DNA from: Chrysomallon squamiferum
Lineage: Eukaryota; Mollusca; Gastropoda; Neomphalida; Peltospiridae
Length of the DNA: 64,000 nt
NCBI GenBank assembly: GCA_012295275.1
Contig: CM022667.1
Location: forward strand, 10,012,538-10,076,537
Direction: 5' to 3'
Positions 39,789-54,100 of this stretch are shown piece after piece; within the stretch, counting starts at the first letter, position 1, and each line of letters starts with the position of its first letter. The translations under genes were made by a program, and so were the position numbers. The notes below the pieces were generated by a model. It did no database searches. It was given only the letters and a program-made list of their open reading frames with translations, and was not told where the DNA came from.

Positions 39789-40078
39789 AATTTGTTTTGT
39801 TACTAATTTAATTCTAAACATATTTGTATATTCAGACTTAATTGTTATTTATTTATTTCTCTTGCAATATAATGTATTATGCTTCAAACGGTTCCTGTCA
39901 GTTATTCCTTTTATTTATTTATTTAGTTATTTATTATTTCATTACCACATGAATATTCCATAATTTATATTATAATAATAATTCTAAAATTTTATCAAAA
40001 TAATTTCAACGTAAATATTTTAAATTCGTACGGTATTTTTAACTGGATTATGTTAGTAACCAAGTATAAATATTTGAC

Positions 40079-40129
<51 letters not shown>

Positions 40130-40625
40130 CTTAAACAGCTGATTTATTTCTAAAACTAATATTTATCATGTGTTATAACGATCATTAGAATAATAAAATG
40201 AGCTAGCTATCTTGTTACTTTCGCAAGCTGTCAATAAATGTGGCGTGAGACCGTTTGGCAGAGTTACGTTCCTGTTATTGTGGTACGTATAGCTTTTGAC
40301 AGTAGATGATAGCTGTGGGTAAATTTTTGTTTTCAGAAACTAATGTTTTAATTGTTACTTTGCAAATCCATGCATAAAGTAAACCTGCATAATACTGATA
40401 ATCTTAAATTACACTGTTAAATTTTATGATGATTTTAATTTTAAAATGCTAAAACATAGCTGCTACCGTAAACAACCAAAAATGTGATAATAATAATATT
40501 AATAAAAATAACAAATGCCAATAAAGTAAACAAAAAAATATTTGATGATCAAATAATGCGATATTTATATAACACTGATATGCATGTAGTATAAAGAAGA
40601 ATGAAAGTCAAAAACTTTTATGCAC

Positions 40626-40681
<56 letters not shown>

Positions 40682-41362
40682 GATAATAAGATGCATAATG
40701 AAGTAAAAGAAAAAAGAAAAAAAAAAAAAGAAAAAAAAAAAAGATATAACCGAACACCTGCAAACTGAGGTTTACAGGAAAATAATTATGTAGCAGCATT
40801 ACAGTATTAATCGCTGAATCATCACGAAGCAGCTTTTGTTTGAGTATTTGACGGCTGTAACATTTGTTTGGGATGAATGAAATGAGTAAATATTTGAATG
40901 TTCGAAATGGCTAAACGAATAATTATTAGTCAGTAACCCATATCTACATCATAAAATATCAAGAGAGAGAGAGAGAGAGAGAGATATATATGTTGTTTCA
41001 CAGTCAGTTGTTCATGCAATTTATATTGTTATATTGCTATATAGTTTACTAAAATACCAAAACTAAGCAGTGATTTAAATATATTTTTTCTTGTAATATA
41101 TTAATATAATTTAAAGTGTAGCATTAGGCATATTATTAACACCATGTATTCTAGTAATTGCCACCCTTTTCTGACATTTATTTTCACTAATTTAGTTATA
41201 TTATTATTATCATTATTATTACTATTTATATTACTATTACTATCTCTAGTACTGTTATTATTATTATTATCATCACAGGTATCATTATTTACCATATAAT
41301 ATTATTCATATCACAACTGCTATTACTACCACATCATTGACATCATTGTCATTACATTTTCA
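39501..41362. other. Divergent intergenic region between TRAPPC8 and TRIQK
   Basis: AT-rich, with (TA)n at 39729-39784, (AAT)n at 40081-40127 and (ATT)n at 40628-40680. A patch at about 40205-40282 is GC-richer and ends in a donor-like GTG|GTACGT at 40283. It could be a non-coding first exon of TRIQK. Confidence 0.4.
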
Positions 41363-41454
41363 GGATGCAGTTGATTAAGAATGTAAGAAACCATATAAAA
41401 AAAACCATAGACATTTCCGTCCTGCAGAGGGAATTACATCTGGACAGACAAAAA

Positions 41455-42466
<1,012 letters not shown>

Positions 42467-42630
42467 TAATGTGCAATAAGCTTTATTTCTGTGTTCATGC
42501 TGGGTTTTGGTTTTTTTTCTAAATGTCTCAGAACCTTCAACGAGTACTTAAATCCCACGAAATATTTACCTCTTTTACAAGAAATTAAAATAATGATAAT
42601 ATTGTAAATATTCTTCAACGATAGATGTAA

Positions 42631-42651
42631 AATAAAATGCTTTACAATAAA
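42631..42651 (+). promoter_or_regulatory. Candidate TRIQK polyadenylation signals
   Basis: Two AATAAA hexamers (42631-42636 and 42646-42651), 165-180 bp after the stop and followed by GTGAG-rich sequence. Confidence 0.45.
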
Positions 42652-42669
42652 ATGAAATGTGAGCAAGAA

Positions 42670-43224
42670 AATATTGCAATTAATTACTAGAAAAGAACAA
42701 AAAAGACTCAGGATATAAATAAGTTCGCAAAGATTATCTTTCTTTTATTTATATTTATTTGTATAATCTTTCTTTATACAAACATAAAAGAGAAAATTTC
42801 AGACTTCTCTTTCTCGAGAGTTTCAACATTTTAATGCCTTACTTTATTATTTTCAAAGATTGACTGCTAGTAAAAATCACTAGAAAAAATATTAAAGTTA
42901 TTTGTATATTTTACCAAATATTTAAATATTTTTTAGTTTTTTTATTATTCTTTCAGTAAAAGTATCTATCAGTATATGATTAAAAATAAATGTAAATATT
43001 TGAATGGTTTTATATAAAAGGTACATTGGTGAAATTAAATATTTATTAATTATTAAAATAATTCACCCATAATTATGGACAAGAAACAAAAAAAATGAAA
43101 ATAAATATTTGTTCTAAATTTTGAAAAAGGAATTTCACTATCATTGTCTCAGAATTAGTCAGGTAAATATCTTTTAGTGCTTGGGTTTTAGTTTGTTAAT
43201 TATTATTATTGTTTGTTATTATTG

Positions 43225-43286
<62 letters not shown>

Positions 43287-44930
43287 GTTATCATTATTAT
43301 GATTTGTTTTGTTTTTAAATTAATTTTAATAGAATTCCATTAATTCTCCACTACTTGTGACTATTAAATTTTTTTTTTTTTTTTATTAATTTAATAATTT
43401 GTAAAAATTAAATTTTTAGTGTATTTTGGGGAACCAGATGGTGATAAAATATTTAATTTCTGTTACCACTTTTGCTCAGTTTTTTTTTCTAATACACTTA
43501 AAACTGCTCTTTGAATCTGTTATCTACAAAATATTTTTCTGAGTGAATTCTTGAGAAAAATAAGAATCTTTTAGTGCCCTTCAGATAGAAATTATTTAAA
43601 TTTTTTATTATTATTATTACGTTTTTTTTATTAAAAGACATTCCAAAGTGTTTTCAGAACATTGTCTTACTTTGTTCAGACACATTTCATGTTAATCATT
43701 TTAATTATATGCAAATGCATAATGCAGCTACTGATGAATTACTATGCATAATTAATAATGTTTATAAGGCATAATATAATAATTAAATGTTTACATTTTG
43801 TTGAAATTCTCAGGTTGAAGAATGCAGTGTTCAGATCATGCAATCATGTATTTATTTTAATGGCCGAATAGATAAGATGAAGACCTGTAAAATCCGCAAC
43901 GAAATGTTTTTGTTTTCACATTAATTTGAAATACAGTAATTTTGAAATCTAGCTGTAGTTATATTTTTGATTTACAAGTTTTAGCTAAAGTTTATATACA
44001 ACAAAAGCCGTAGCAGGTTTCATATCTTTTATTTATTTATTTGTTTGTTGTTGTTTTTTTCTGAAAATATATATTATTTTTATTAAATATTCATTTGTGT
44101 TAAACAATGTGGAATTTTTTTTTAAAGTTTTTGAAAACATTTCTTATTTATTCAGAAGTACTTTCATCATAAACATTAGTTCAAATAAAGGTTAATGTAA
44201 TTTCCTCTGTTACACTTAACAATATTATATGTTAAAAAACATGATAAAAGTTTTAATACATGTACTTACAGATGAACACGTACAACGAAATAAAAGTTGT
44301 CATTACAGGTGTATTTGTTATTATTTTTTAACTGAAATACTAAGTGGATAAGAAATTAGTCTTTATTGTCTTTAGTGGATACAATTTACTATTTACAACA
44401 AAATAGTTTGTGAGTGTGAAATAATTGTGAAATAATTGTGAAAAAAGTGGAAAGGCTCCAGGCATGTGATATGATTGTTGTATTAATATAAAACTTTATT
44501 ATTAGCCAAGGTTGGTGCTGAAGGACAACACTGAATTTTGTGGGGTTGTTGGTATTTGCACATATATATATATATATATATATATTTATATTTAAAGTTT
44601 TATTTCTTGACATTCTATGAGTGAAGATGAAATTTGTTTCCTTTATAAAACCTCACTTAAAATCTAATATTTAAATGAAAAAAGGTATACAGGTATTTAA
44701 TGTTTTGTTTCTGAAAATTAAATGAAGGCATATTATTTACGAAAAATTGACTGCTATTAGAATTTACTGTTTTATAATGATCCAGTCTAAATATGTTGGA
44801 ATCATGGATAGGCGAACTGTATTAAATGGGTGAAAACATTATTTTTCAATTAATAAATAACAGTACAAACAGTATCCAAACAACATTTTATTAATACTTT
44901 AATATGTAAGAATATACACAAATATCACAA
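42670..44930. other. Convergent intergenic region between TRIQK and CCNDBP1
   Basis: AT-rich with (TTA)n at about 43229-43286 and (TA)n at 44562-44586. No coding exon seen. Confidence 0.6.
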
Positions 44931-44931
44931 A

Positions 44932-44947
44932 TTTATTCTTCTTTATT
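44932..44947 (-). promoter_or_regulatory. Candidate CCNDBP1 polyadenylation signals
   Basis: Two minus-strand AATAAA hexamers (44942-44947 and 44932-44937), 33-48 bp beyond the stop codon. They would give a very short 3'UTR. Confidence 0.35.
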
Positions 44948-44979
44948 GAAAAAGAACTGCATGGAAGACCTTTTTCTGG

Positions 44980-47937
44980 TCAAATGGCATTAGATGTTAT
45001 TTTACTAATTTTGTTGAAGTTGTGTTCATTGGCTTTAAAAATGAAATCTACCCACTGCTGGTCATTTTCTGTTGTGAGGTGGGAAAGCCTGGAAACGAAA
45101 TATTCACAATTTACTCAGTTTTATTAAAACAAAATAAATAAATAAATAACAGTAATTGAAAAACAACATCAAAAATAAAGTGCTACACACCCTGCCACAC
45201 CAACCCCCCCCAAAAGCAAACAAGTAGATGTCATATTTGATGACTGTAACTCACAAGTGTTTTATTATGAAAACTATAAAATTAGAAATTACATGGTAAA
45301 GCTGGAGTATTTTATAACTAACTGAAAATTTACCTAGATAATAATATATGTTCTGTTGTAAATACTCTTTACAGTATCATTTACAAAACCTACCTAATAA
45401 AGCTTAGATGGTTTGCAATTTCTGAAGACAGGATGGTGCTCTGAAAAAACACACAAAAAATTTTTTAAAAATCTGTGTTTTATTTTGAACTCAGTAGTTA
45501 TTCAACAATTTGAAATGGTTATCCCATATCAAATATACATGATTTCTTTTCTTCATTTATTTAAAAAAAATCATCACTATAAAATATGAAATTAATTGCT
45601 GTTGAACCACATATTATTCACTGACAAAAGCAACAGTTCATTTACATGATGTTTCCACAATATCACTTTAACAATTTTAATTTATTCTGCATGATGAATT
45701 TTAAAAATAATTTCTTAACTAAAAGACTAAAAAATAAAAAAATTTACAAAAATAATTACCTGCTCTCTGACAATTGCATCACAAATGGGGGGATACAAAC
45801 TGGCTGCCATGTCATCAACCAATGGACTCAGTCTGCTGGCTATTTCCACTATCTTGTCCAGCTGTTCAATGGCCATTTTGGTTTTACAGTCACCATTGCT
45901 TCTGACTGATTCTTTAGTCTTTTTCAGTAATGATTTAACAGTTTTTATCAAACCTGTACAAGACAGGACAAGAACTTTCTCATCAGGTGTCCATGTTTCT
46001 GAGGTTTCCTCACCAAGCTCCATGATTTCATCAGTCTCCTCATTTTCACTGCTTCCAGTAGCTGCCTGAAATAACATTGAAATAGCAGTCCATTTAATGT
46101 TTATTTTACTTTGTTTTAACATACTCATATTTAATATTATTTTTCTTCGTTTTAAAATAACATATTTAACTTTCATATTTTAGAAAATATTCCTCTGTCA
46201 CTGATTAATAGTTATTTTATAAGAAACATGAGAAAACAAAAAGGAAGCATTTGACTCAATGTTTGCCAGAACATTTGTGTAGTTCATTCTATTTTGTTGT
46301 AGAATCATGAACAATTTTCTTATTGGGTTGGTTACAATTTACAGGTATGGATAAATAAATTTTTTTTTTTTTTTTTTTTTTAAATTGCTGAAAAAAAAAT
46401 ATATTTTTTTATTCTATGCTAAAAGTACAATATGGAAATTTAATATAGGTTAAACAACCGTATCCAAAATGCATAAGGCAAAACAACAGGTTATATTTTG
46501 AAATATTTCAGTTTTTGGTTCAATTACAATGAGCTCACATAACACATGACCTACAGCCTAGAGATTGTTTAAAACAACATTTTTAATAATGTAGGTTAAT
46601 AAAACAAAAGTGTGTGGCTACAGAATCATTTAAAAGCTATCATTTCCTCAAGAAAGTTTCAGATTTCAAAATTTCTGATATGGCTAAATGTGTACTGGAT
46701 TAAATATAAGTTAGTTAAATTGCAGATATGTTTTTTATACTGTATACTTTTTAAAGAACAATTAATTATTACCTCCTGTAATTCCTGAAATGCTTCATTA
46801 AGTGTAAGTTAGTATTAGTTAAACATGAAATATATTTTTATATGTTTTTTAAAAAGCAATTAATTAATAATTACCTCCTGTAATTCCTGTAATGCATCAT
46901 TCACAAGTTCTGAGGTTTCAGTAAGAACAATCAAACATGCCTCCTTATTGTCTGAAAAACAAATAAAATAACAGCTTTCTGACATTACTTTTCTTTAAAC
47001 TTAAAAATTAAAGTTGACTATAAAAAAGTAAAAAAACCAAATAAAAAATAAATAAATAAAATCAATCATTAAATAATCAATTTAAAGATCACTATTATCT
47101 AGGAGTATGAAACCATCAGCTTAGTGTTAAATGTGTCCAGTTTGGCTTTATTTAATTTTATTTCTACTAATCTGTCAAATGCAACAGAAATAAATTTATT
47201 CCACCTTGTTAAAAATCATAAAATCAATTTTTCATCTTTTGTGTATAAATTGGAATGAATTTTGCTTGGAACATAAAACCTGGCCAATTCTGATTTTTTT
47301 TTTTTTTATGTGTATTTTGTTTTTTGTTTTGTTCTTGCTAATGTGACTGAAAATCTTTATAATGCAACAAGAAGGAAATTTACCTGCTATTTAAGACAAA
47401 TGTGTGTGAAATGCTCACCTTTAGGAAGAGAAGAAAATGAATCTGCCTGCTGCCACACCTGTCCAGTGGTCTGAAGCTGCTCAGAAGATCTGTTTACATC
47501 AACAGATAATATCAGATAAAACACACACACACACATATTACAATGATTAAAACATCCGCTTTGAAGCTATACTTTAATTTATATTTCTATGTTTTTGTTT
47601 TTAGATTAAAAAGTAAGTACACAAATAAGAAGAGCCACTTTGAAGGTACTTTAACTTACATTAATATATGTATGTAATTTGTTTTTAAATTAAAGAATTA
47701 TGCATACTGCAAACAGAAGGCATACTTTCACTTACTATAATATATTTTGATGTAATTTTTTATACTGTATTGAAATAAATGTAAATGGTTAAAACAGATT
47801 TTAAATATATACTTACCCTGCAGTAAAATCAGACACATTTTGAACCAAACTTTTCACTTGTTCAATAATTTCTAAAACTGACTTCTTCAGCATTTTTCGT
47901 AGTGTTAATCCTAACAAAAAAATAAATAAATAAATAA

Positions 47938-47986
<49 letters not shown>

Positions 47987-49737
47987 TTCACCAAAGTATG
48001 CATGTGACTCATTTTGTTGATCAGGGTCACATTTGTTGAATTAGTTAATACACTGACCTTGTGACTGTGGAAGAGAATAGTAGGCAGACACAAGGGCCAG
48101 AACAACCCCTTGTAGACTTCCAAGCAGAGGTTCACATTGCTGGAAAAAAAAAAAAAAAAAAAAAAAAAAATTAAGTCAATATCAGTATTAAACAGGGATG
48201 GTAGGCAAGAATATTTTATTTAACACTTTATTTAAAAACTAGCTCCCAGCAAAATCCACAAAAATTGTACTGCTGTCAAATGTACATCTATCTACGTTGA
48301 ATTTTTGCAGATAGTTGAGGACTAAACTGATAGTATCACAGGAAACCATACAGAGGACTATTCTATTCTTCAAAAGACATCAAGGAGTGTTTTAAACCAA
48401 TCATGAGGCCCTCATTTAAGTAACCAAACAGGACTATTTCTGATGAATGGACCCTATGACCAGCTATAATTATCACAGAGCTACAGCTCATAGCAATAAT
48501 ATCAATGGATATCTGCTTAGTAAAACTTTAAGACAGCAGGCAAATTATAACAGAAGACAAAACTCACAAAGAATAAAAACTAAATTCCTTCAATTCCTGA
48601 AGTATATAGTATTAACTCTCAGTAGTTTTGTAGTAGTTGTGGACAGTTCTGGATCATAATTAGAAGGTGTAAAAGAATAGTACATTAACCTCTTTTGTTG
48701 GTACTGGAGCAGAAGAAAATGCTAGGGATAATTTTGTTGCTTCTGCCGACAAACTTCCATATATTTTACCTAAAAATAAAAATTTAATTTATTTATAGTT
48801 TTATTAACACATTTTTTTGTAAATTTAAATTGTAATTATTTCTCCATAAAAAGAAATTAAAACTTAAATTTCTTCTCCATAAACAAAAAATATAATATGT
48901 GTCTATAAACAGAAATTAAATTTTAAATTATTTCTCTCTATATTTAAAAGAGTTATGTATGTCATTTTTCCATTTTAATGTTGTTGTTTTTTTGTTTTTT
49001 TAAAATAATTTTCATATAAAAATGAGTGAATATTTACCCAATCTTGTCCAGTATGTATCTCCATTAAATACTTCTTTTTCATTTTCTGGCCTAATACTTT
49101 CATCATCTGTCAAGTTATAAATAAATGATAAAATCATCTGTCAAGTTATAAATAAATGATAAAATATTAACTTATGTTATTTCAAACCTTAAAACTATAT
49201 GCCTTAATCTATACATTTATAACTGTTAACTTTTAACACTATTTAACATGAAACCCTATTTAATTTGTTTTTATAATTTCATTAGTAAAAACAGTTTAAT
49301 CAAATTAACGTTATGTATTACTAAAAAATAAAATTTCTTGAAAAAGTTAAAAGGATTTTAGTGGTCAAAAACCGTAGTAAAATGCTGCGTAAAACTGTTG
49401 AAAACAAGGGGTAGGCCCAAACTACAAGATTACTAAAAAAAACCCATCATCGTCAGTTTGTGGCTTTTATTGCCTAATCATGGCTACTGCCTAGTAATTC
49501 AACTGTTTCAGAGTAATGGTTTAGTGGTTCTGGTAATCTACTATTTCAATATTTGTTATTCGTTTTGTATTTGATTTGTAATATTGTAACATCCCAAACA
49601 AAAGCAGCTAACTTAAACGACAATGTAACAGTTGTCATAAAACAATAACCTTGTATCTGAGCAATTACAATCTCCATATTATCAATAAACTGTTTTAATA
49701 GATCAGCATGATCCAACGAACTTCGTTTGTCAGCCAT
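44980..49737 (-). CDS. CCNDBP1: CCNDBP1 (GCIP/DIP1), cyclin-D1-binding protein 1, 10 coding exons, 340 aa
   Basis: Coding exons, 5' to 3' (high..low): 49737..49650, 49106..49038, 48769..48690, 48139..48058, 47910..47817, 47489..47419, 46951..46875, 46065..45760, 45440..45394, 45088..44980; all GT-AG and in frame. The family protein binds cyclin D and helix-loop-helix factors and restrains G1 progression. The fold is all-helical. An acidic stretch (SSENEETDEIMELGEE) lies in exon 8. The best family match is in the same exon: AIEQLDKIVEIASRLSPLVDDMAASLYPPICDA, broken here as AIEQLDKIVEIASRL and SPLVDDMAASLYPPI, versus human SPSVDDLALSIYPPM. GLTLRKML (exon 5) matches human GITLRKLV. Human length is about 360 aa. 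It is head to head with PEPD. Several junctions carry local duplications. Confidence 0.93.
46700..46903 (-). repeat. ~102-bp tandem duplication covering the CCNDBP1 exon 7 donor
   Basis: The 3' end of exon 7 with its GTAAT donor and downstream intron is repeated 102 bp further on. The copy reads NEAFQELQE against NDALQELQE in the real exon. Copy junctions are at 46769-46799 and 46871-46901. Confidence 0.85.
47939..47984. repeat. (AAT)n microsatellite, CCNDBP1 intron 4
   Basis: About 15 AAT units between exons 4 and 5. Confidence 0.93.
49103..49164 (-). repeat. 31-bp exact tandem duplication of the CCNDBP1 exon 2 acceptor
   Basis: Copies 49103-49133 and 49134-49164 are identical by eye and each contains CTTGACAG|ATGA on the minus strand. 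That makes two acceptors 31 nt apart. Confidence 0.93.
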
Positions 49738-49900
49738 AGCTGATTGGTTGTGTGATTTTATTTCTTCCCGAGAACCTCACTACTGTGTTGACCGTGTTGG
49801 TACCTGTTGAAGAGGCAGAATGTACACAGAAAGAAAAGAGTAGCTAAGAGGTGTGTCACGAGAAGAATTGTAATTTTAAGTTTGTAGACTTGGAATAAGA
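49738..49900. promoter_or_regulatory. Bidirectional promoter between CCNDBP1 and PEPD
   Basis: Only 163 bp separate the two start codons, and the genes point away from each other. The interval is GC-richer than its flanks and has a GATTGG (inverted CCAAT box) at 49742-49747. There is no TATA box. Shared control is inferred from spacing. Confidence 0.65.
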
Positions 49901-50350
49901 ATGGCTTCTGCACGAGCACAGTGAGTTGTCTTTGAGTTTTTCAGGATTAAAGTAAAACTAGCTGTTGTCACTGTGAAAAAGAAAAGAAAAGAAAAGAAAA
50001 ATGTAATCTTGTATCATTCGATTTCATAATCAGCTTTTTTTAAATTTTTTAGAAACTAAATGATCTTATTTAATATAAGATATAAACTGCTTATCTATAT
50101 CTAACTCTAAGACGAGCAAATTAAATCTAAACTATAAATCTGAAAGTATATTACTGATATTAGTATTATTACTGTTGTTATAAAATATTTACATAAAAAT
50201 TCCACAGTGACATATTAGAAATGGTTTTGACTGTCAAAAAAAAAAAAAAAAAAAAGAAAGAAAGACAAAAAAAAGAAAAAGAAAAGAAAACATTCGATAC
50301 AATATGCACCAGTATGTAATTTTGTTTATAAAAGACAACCCACAACAAAA

Positions 50351-50381
<31 letters not shown>

Positions 50382-51079
50382 ATTAAATGAATGAATAAAT
50401 TAAATAAATAAAATCAAGTGGCTAAACTGCTAACTGGCTGATTATTTTGATGAGAGACTACAAAAAGCAGCAGGTACTCCAGGAATGTTGTCATATGATA
50501 AAAACTAATGGTAATTAGCTAAAATCCTGCAGGGATTCATTTTTGGTTGTAGGAAAGAAAGAAACAGGAAAAAAATAAACAGTACAATTTTACTAAAATT
50601 CCTGTTTTAAATATGTTAAAGGTATTAAAAATAATTTTTGGTGTCAAACTAATATTTTTACATCATTTTCAAATCATCGTTATTCTTCACATTGTTCTTG
50701 TTGTTTATCAAGCCTATAAAAAGATTAATGACAAAATCAAGAAGATTATTTATAAACAGCAAATCAAATTAGCTCATGGTTATTAATATCATGGCTGATT
50801 GTATTAATGCATCAAGATTTGCAAAACCAAAATTTGTTTTTTGGGGAAATATTTGTTTCCAGGGCAACAGGGAAGATTCCACTGAAAACAACACTGAATT
50901 TGAAGCATACGTCACTACACTTCAGAATAACTTCTAGGACAGAGTCATGAGCTTCTTCTAATTAGGAAAACTCTTCTTTGTTTGAAAGTTTTTAAGTGAA
51001 GGAAAACAATTTATATTTAATAGTTATTTTAAACACATCAAAAATGTTTTATTTTATAATTTATTTATTTAATTTAAAA

Positions 51080-51119
<40 letters not shown>

Positions 51120-54100
51120 GGCCTACATTTTGTCGAGGTGACCATACACTCTCTGTACCAATGGAGCTGTTTAAAGAAAATCGAAAGCGACTGTGTGAGA
51201 GACTGAGAAAAAACAAACAGATCCCAGAAGGAGCTGTGGTTCTGCTACAGGGAGGAGAATACACAACACGATATTGCTCTGACCATGAGCCTCTCTTTAG
51301 ACAGGTTTGTTTTATAAAAATACCAACAACTGGATTTCCTCTGCAAAACTCTTATGGACACAAATTTAAAATAAAAATAAAAATAAAAATTACTCATATA
51401 ATTGTCCCGGTCCCTTCCATAACCACTAACAACAAATTTTGAGTATTGTACCTAACCATAACAGTGCAAAATTGCTGCTTTGAAGTAATAAAACAACAGT
51501 GAACAGTAAAAATGTACTGAGTTCAACTGCTGTTTTGTTCCTTTATGGGTGAACACATGCAGATTATGTCAGTATTTTCTTAAATTAAAAAACATCTATT
51601 TATGAGTTCACTGCTGGAATGATGGAAAATATTCTGGAAGAGTTAATTTCCACAGGTTAGGGGGTTCAGTACTTGTTTTACCCAGACTGCTGGCAACACA
51701 TGCTATGCCAGTGCTCTCTTAAGTCTATTTCCAAAGCAAACAACTCTAAAATGTGTTGAGTCTGTTGTCAAATTAAACATTTCATTCCTTCCTTTAGATA
51801 GAAATGGAACAATTTTGAATTAATTATATCATTGTCTAATGTTAAATCTGTAACTTGATGGAATACAAGTTCTTGCTTTCTGGTTTTATGTAAATGGAAT
51901 TTCACAAATCATTTTTGACAAAACCATGGCTAGCAAATTAAATAAAGATCACGGATGTATATTAGAAGCTTTTTTATTATAATTAAATACTTTTCTTTAT
52001 TTTATTTTATTACTTTTATATAAATTTTTTTTTTATTTTATTATTATTATTTCTATATTAAAGTAAATTGATATTTTTTTTATACTTTCTTATTTCAAAC
52101 AAGTTTGTTCATCTATGCTATTAGTTCATCAAGAATGAATATTGAGTAGTACTAGTATGATACTTTATCTTGCAGGAGTCTTTCTTTCACTGGATGTTTG
52201 GAGTAGAGGAACCAGATTTCTATGGAGCCCTGGATGTGAAGACTGGAAAATCTTTTCTGTTTCCTCCAAAACTTCCAGACTCCTATGCTGTTTGGATGGG
52301 AAAGTAAATCTTTAATTATTGCTACATCTTGGTCTATATGAAATTTATGTGTGGGTATTGTCATAAATGTAAAGATAAATAAACAGACTTATACATCTAT
52401 AAGTCTTTACATAGAGTTGCATATGTTTACATAAATATGTATTTTAAAAATTCTCCTGTAATGAGAAGGATCAATGCACTGTAGCTCTTTCTAGTTTGAG
52501 TAATTAAACTTTCTCATAATGTTCTTTCCTGTGTAAAAGAAGGTGCATATAATGTTCCTTGCTGCTAATCAATGATGAGTAGTGAAGACACACTTTCTCT
52601 TAAAAAAATTATTATTGTTGTATGGAAATTGTACATTCATTTCATTACCTATTTTTACCTTCAATTCATGCTAAAAAAATATTTTGTTGTTTAATTTTGT
52701 GTGTGTGTGCATATGTGAGAGAGAGAGCAATTTCTAATTTAGTAATTGAAGTTTTTTTTTTTCTTAATAAATGTTGGGGTTTTTTTGTACTTTTTTTATA
52801 GATTACTTTCTGCAGATGATTTTAAAACACGTTATGGAGTGGATGAAGTTTATTTTGTACCAGATGTATGTTTATACACACTTTTTTAAATTAGTTCTAA
52901 ACTGTGATTTTTCTCCCCCAGTGTCTTCTTTAGATCACGAGGAAAAAATAGTACCTCTTGATGTTTCTCTTCAGAGTATTTTATTACATGTTTTTATTCT
53001 GTACCAAAGTTCAGTTTGTAAGTGTTTTGACCAACCACTATAGACAAGGTAACCTAGATCGATAAGTAGATAGACTGAAAGACAGACTAATTGACTGATA
53101 AACAAATTGATTAATATATATTTACTGATAGAATGATTGATAGCTAGACTGTTTTGGTCCAGAATTTCACAACAACAGCAGCAGTTAAAAGAATTTGAAC
53201 AATCATGACATAGACAAGAATATACCTAAACCTTAGTAATATAAAAATCAGAATAAATAAATCTTGATAATTATCATTTTAAAACATATAAATAAATTAA
53301 AAAAAAATTATTTGTTTTCAGATGCCTGAAATTCTTAAAAAATTGAAACCATCTGTTTTGTTAACATTGGTAAGTAACTTTTAAAATAACTAATATTAAT
53401 ATTTGAGTACTCAGGAATGAAATAATGTCTGTAAAATGGCTGCTACAATATAATAGAGGTATTTCGTATTCCTGTTGGCATGCACACAAAAACTAATGTC
53501 CCATGACAAAATAGATTGAAACCAGTCTATTTACAAATTGGGAGCTGTGACAGATAGGTTGTTATGGGCGACATGAATAGCTTTGTAGGTCACTTTAAAC
53601 TTTGGCAACTAACATGTACATATATCAAATCTCTGCAACTCACACCTGAGGTTTTGATTACACAAGATTAAGAGACTAGTACAAACAAAACATATGACAA
53701 GGATTCCATGTGAGTGTTTGTAAGTTTGAAAAGATATAAATATCAGGACGTATATGTGTGTGGGTGGGTTTGTGTGTATGTATATGTATACCCACCCTAA
53801 ATAACTACAAACATACATATACACACATTTATCCATGTACATGCAAATATAAAAAAAATTCTCTAGGTATGTATACATAACCATAATATCAATATAGACA
53901 AATGCTGTTATCAAGCCTGCCATCCCCCCACCTACAAAAATGGGAACTTAAATGCTTATGTACACACACACTCAGTATAGTTGAAAAACCACCTCTCAAA
54001 ACAATTCAGGTCCAGATCAAGGGTAGCAGGTGCCCCTCCCCCACAGATGCACTGCAAATATTGACAATAACTTGTTTGTTCATCAAGTCTTTGCAGTGAT

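Noticed and set aside
45785-46069. 94-codon plus-strand frame
   Set aside because: Antisense shadow of CCNDBP1 exon 8.
48447-48659. 70-codon plus-strand frame in CCNDBP1 intron 3
   Set aside because: No splice context, no recognised motif, antisense to an intron; chance frame.
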